From positions 1 through 42,484 of the forward strand of contig RZYC01000031.1 in assembly GCA_009930475.1 (NCBI GenBank): a DNA stretch of 42,484 nt. The letters are read 5' to 3'. The first letter of the stretch is position 1. Each line of letters begins with the position of its first letter. Positions 42,163 to 42,484 of the stretch are shown piece by piece. The position numbers were made by a program, and so were the translations under genes. This DNA is from Spartobacteria bacterium. Its GTDB lineage: Bacteria > Verrucomicrobiota > Kiritimatiellia > RZYC01. The notes beneath the pieces are model-generated. The model was not told where the DNA came from. It ran no database searches and saw only the letters and a program-made list of their open reading frames with translations.

Positions 42163-42484
42163 TCATGTCGCGACCTCCGTTATGATCGGTTTGAACATAT
42201 TCTTCCACTGCATCAGGCTTATGAAAATGTGACCACGACTCGCCCCTCTTTTTGATGGAAATTCGGACGCATTCCGAGCGATCCTTTCAGCATTTTGAAT
42301 CCGTCTTCCGATTCGTTCTTCATCGCACTCAAAGAAGATAGATCCCTCTTTGTATTCAAGTTCATAGAAACGTGCGACCCGAGGATGTTTCTGACACAAG
42401 CGACCTATAGCCTTGTTGATTTTCGCAGGCTGTTTAAGGCTTCCCTTGTCAACTCGTGAACGTAATGCTTCTGCATCTTTTACA
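42163..42484 (-). pseudogene. Decayed IS1634-like transposase, runs off the window
   Basis: From the window edge the minus strand reads KDAEALRSRVDKGSLKQPAK and then RLCQKHPRVARFYELEY, which resembles the middle of IS1634-type (DDE, IS4-superfamily) transposases. The usual segment between this and the C-terminus is missing. A second frame then reads GSLGMRPNFHQKEGRV (42237-42284), a close match to the family's LRPxFHQKExRVEGHIFI motif. The first frame resumes with GHIFISLM at 42211-42234. At least one deletion and two frameshifts are therefore present, and the gene is almost surely inactive. The start lies outside the window. Confidence 0.65.

Noticed and set aside
42163-42399. Intact 78-residue minus-strand ORF
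   Set aside because: Its upstream part continues to the window edge and resembles a transposase; family motifs continue in another frame, so it is a pseudogene fragment, not a small gene.
1-42484. CRISPR array or restriction/defence system
   Set aside because: No regularly spaced repeats and no cas, restriction or toxin-antitoxin genes found; the DUF1703-type protein has a nuclease-like domain but no partner genes.

Overview
The window looks like chromosomal DNA from a motile diderm (Gram-negative) bacterium. It encodes L-ring and P-ring flagellar proteins, a TonB-dependent receptor, a periplasmic lytic transglycosylase and type IV pilus/type II secretion motors. It also carries mevalonate-pathway genes and GTTCCAATNATTGGAAC palindromes. 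I lean towards the PVC superphylum (Kiritimatiellota/Lentisphaerota-like), but this is an impression from gene content and no marker gene here proves it. Two parS-like sites inside mnmG suggest the window lies in the origin-proximal part of the chromosome.

Layout. 1-1.1 kb: a REP-associated Y1 (HUH) transposase on the minus strand. 1.15-2.3 kb: an M14 carboxypeptidase-like protein whose zinc ligands appear to be lost. 2.3-5.3 kb (minus): an overlapping HMG-CoA reductase / type 2 IPP isomerase / mevalonate kinase operon. 5.5-6.7 kb (plus): a flavodoxin-ferredoxin fusion and an HD-domain protein. 6.8-10.85 kb (plus): flgH-flgI-flgJ-flgN-flgK behind a sigma-54-like promoter. 10.86-14.35 kb (plus): a 51-codon ORF, a PtmE-like sugar nucleotidyltransferase, a LegB-like 4,6-dehydratase and a HAD phosphatase, probably serving flagellin or surface glycosylation. 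14.4-20.8 kb (plus): tRNA-Tyr, a tandem zinc-ribbon protein, mnmE, mnmG (with the parS-like sites) and a DUF255 thioredoxin-like protein.

20.8-27.4 kb (minus): a pilus/secretion operon read pilB-like 2, pilT, pilB-like 1, pilC, pseudopilin-like, with two perfect palindromes between the first two genes. 27.6-29.5 kb (minus): a UvrD/Rep helicase. 29.6-31 kb (plus): yraN and a lytic transglycosylase. 31.3-33.1 kb (minus): a TonB-dependent receptor. 33.3-39.7 kb (minus): a tightly coupled operon of ketosynthase, cysteine-less ketosynthase partner, MMPL exporter, PaaK-like adenylate-forming ligase and a small membrane protein. It resembles part of an aryl-polyene/flexirubin-type lipid or pigment pathway. 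39.7-40.4 kb: a non-coding region with an inverted pair of the same palindromes. 40.4-42 kb (plus): an AAA-ATPase-like/PD-(D/E)XK protein. 42.2 kb to the end (minus): a decayed IS1634-like transposase.

The strongest unusual signals are: (1) two parS-like palindromes 42 bp apart, translated in frame as MFHVEH inside an extra loop of MnmG; (2) repeated GTTCCAATNATTGGAAC palindromes in REP/BIME-like arrangements; (3) the KS/KS-like pair with an exporter and ligase; (4) the degenerate M14 protein; and (5) a lipobox-like motif on FlgI while FlgH has no cysteine.
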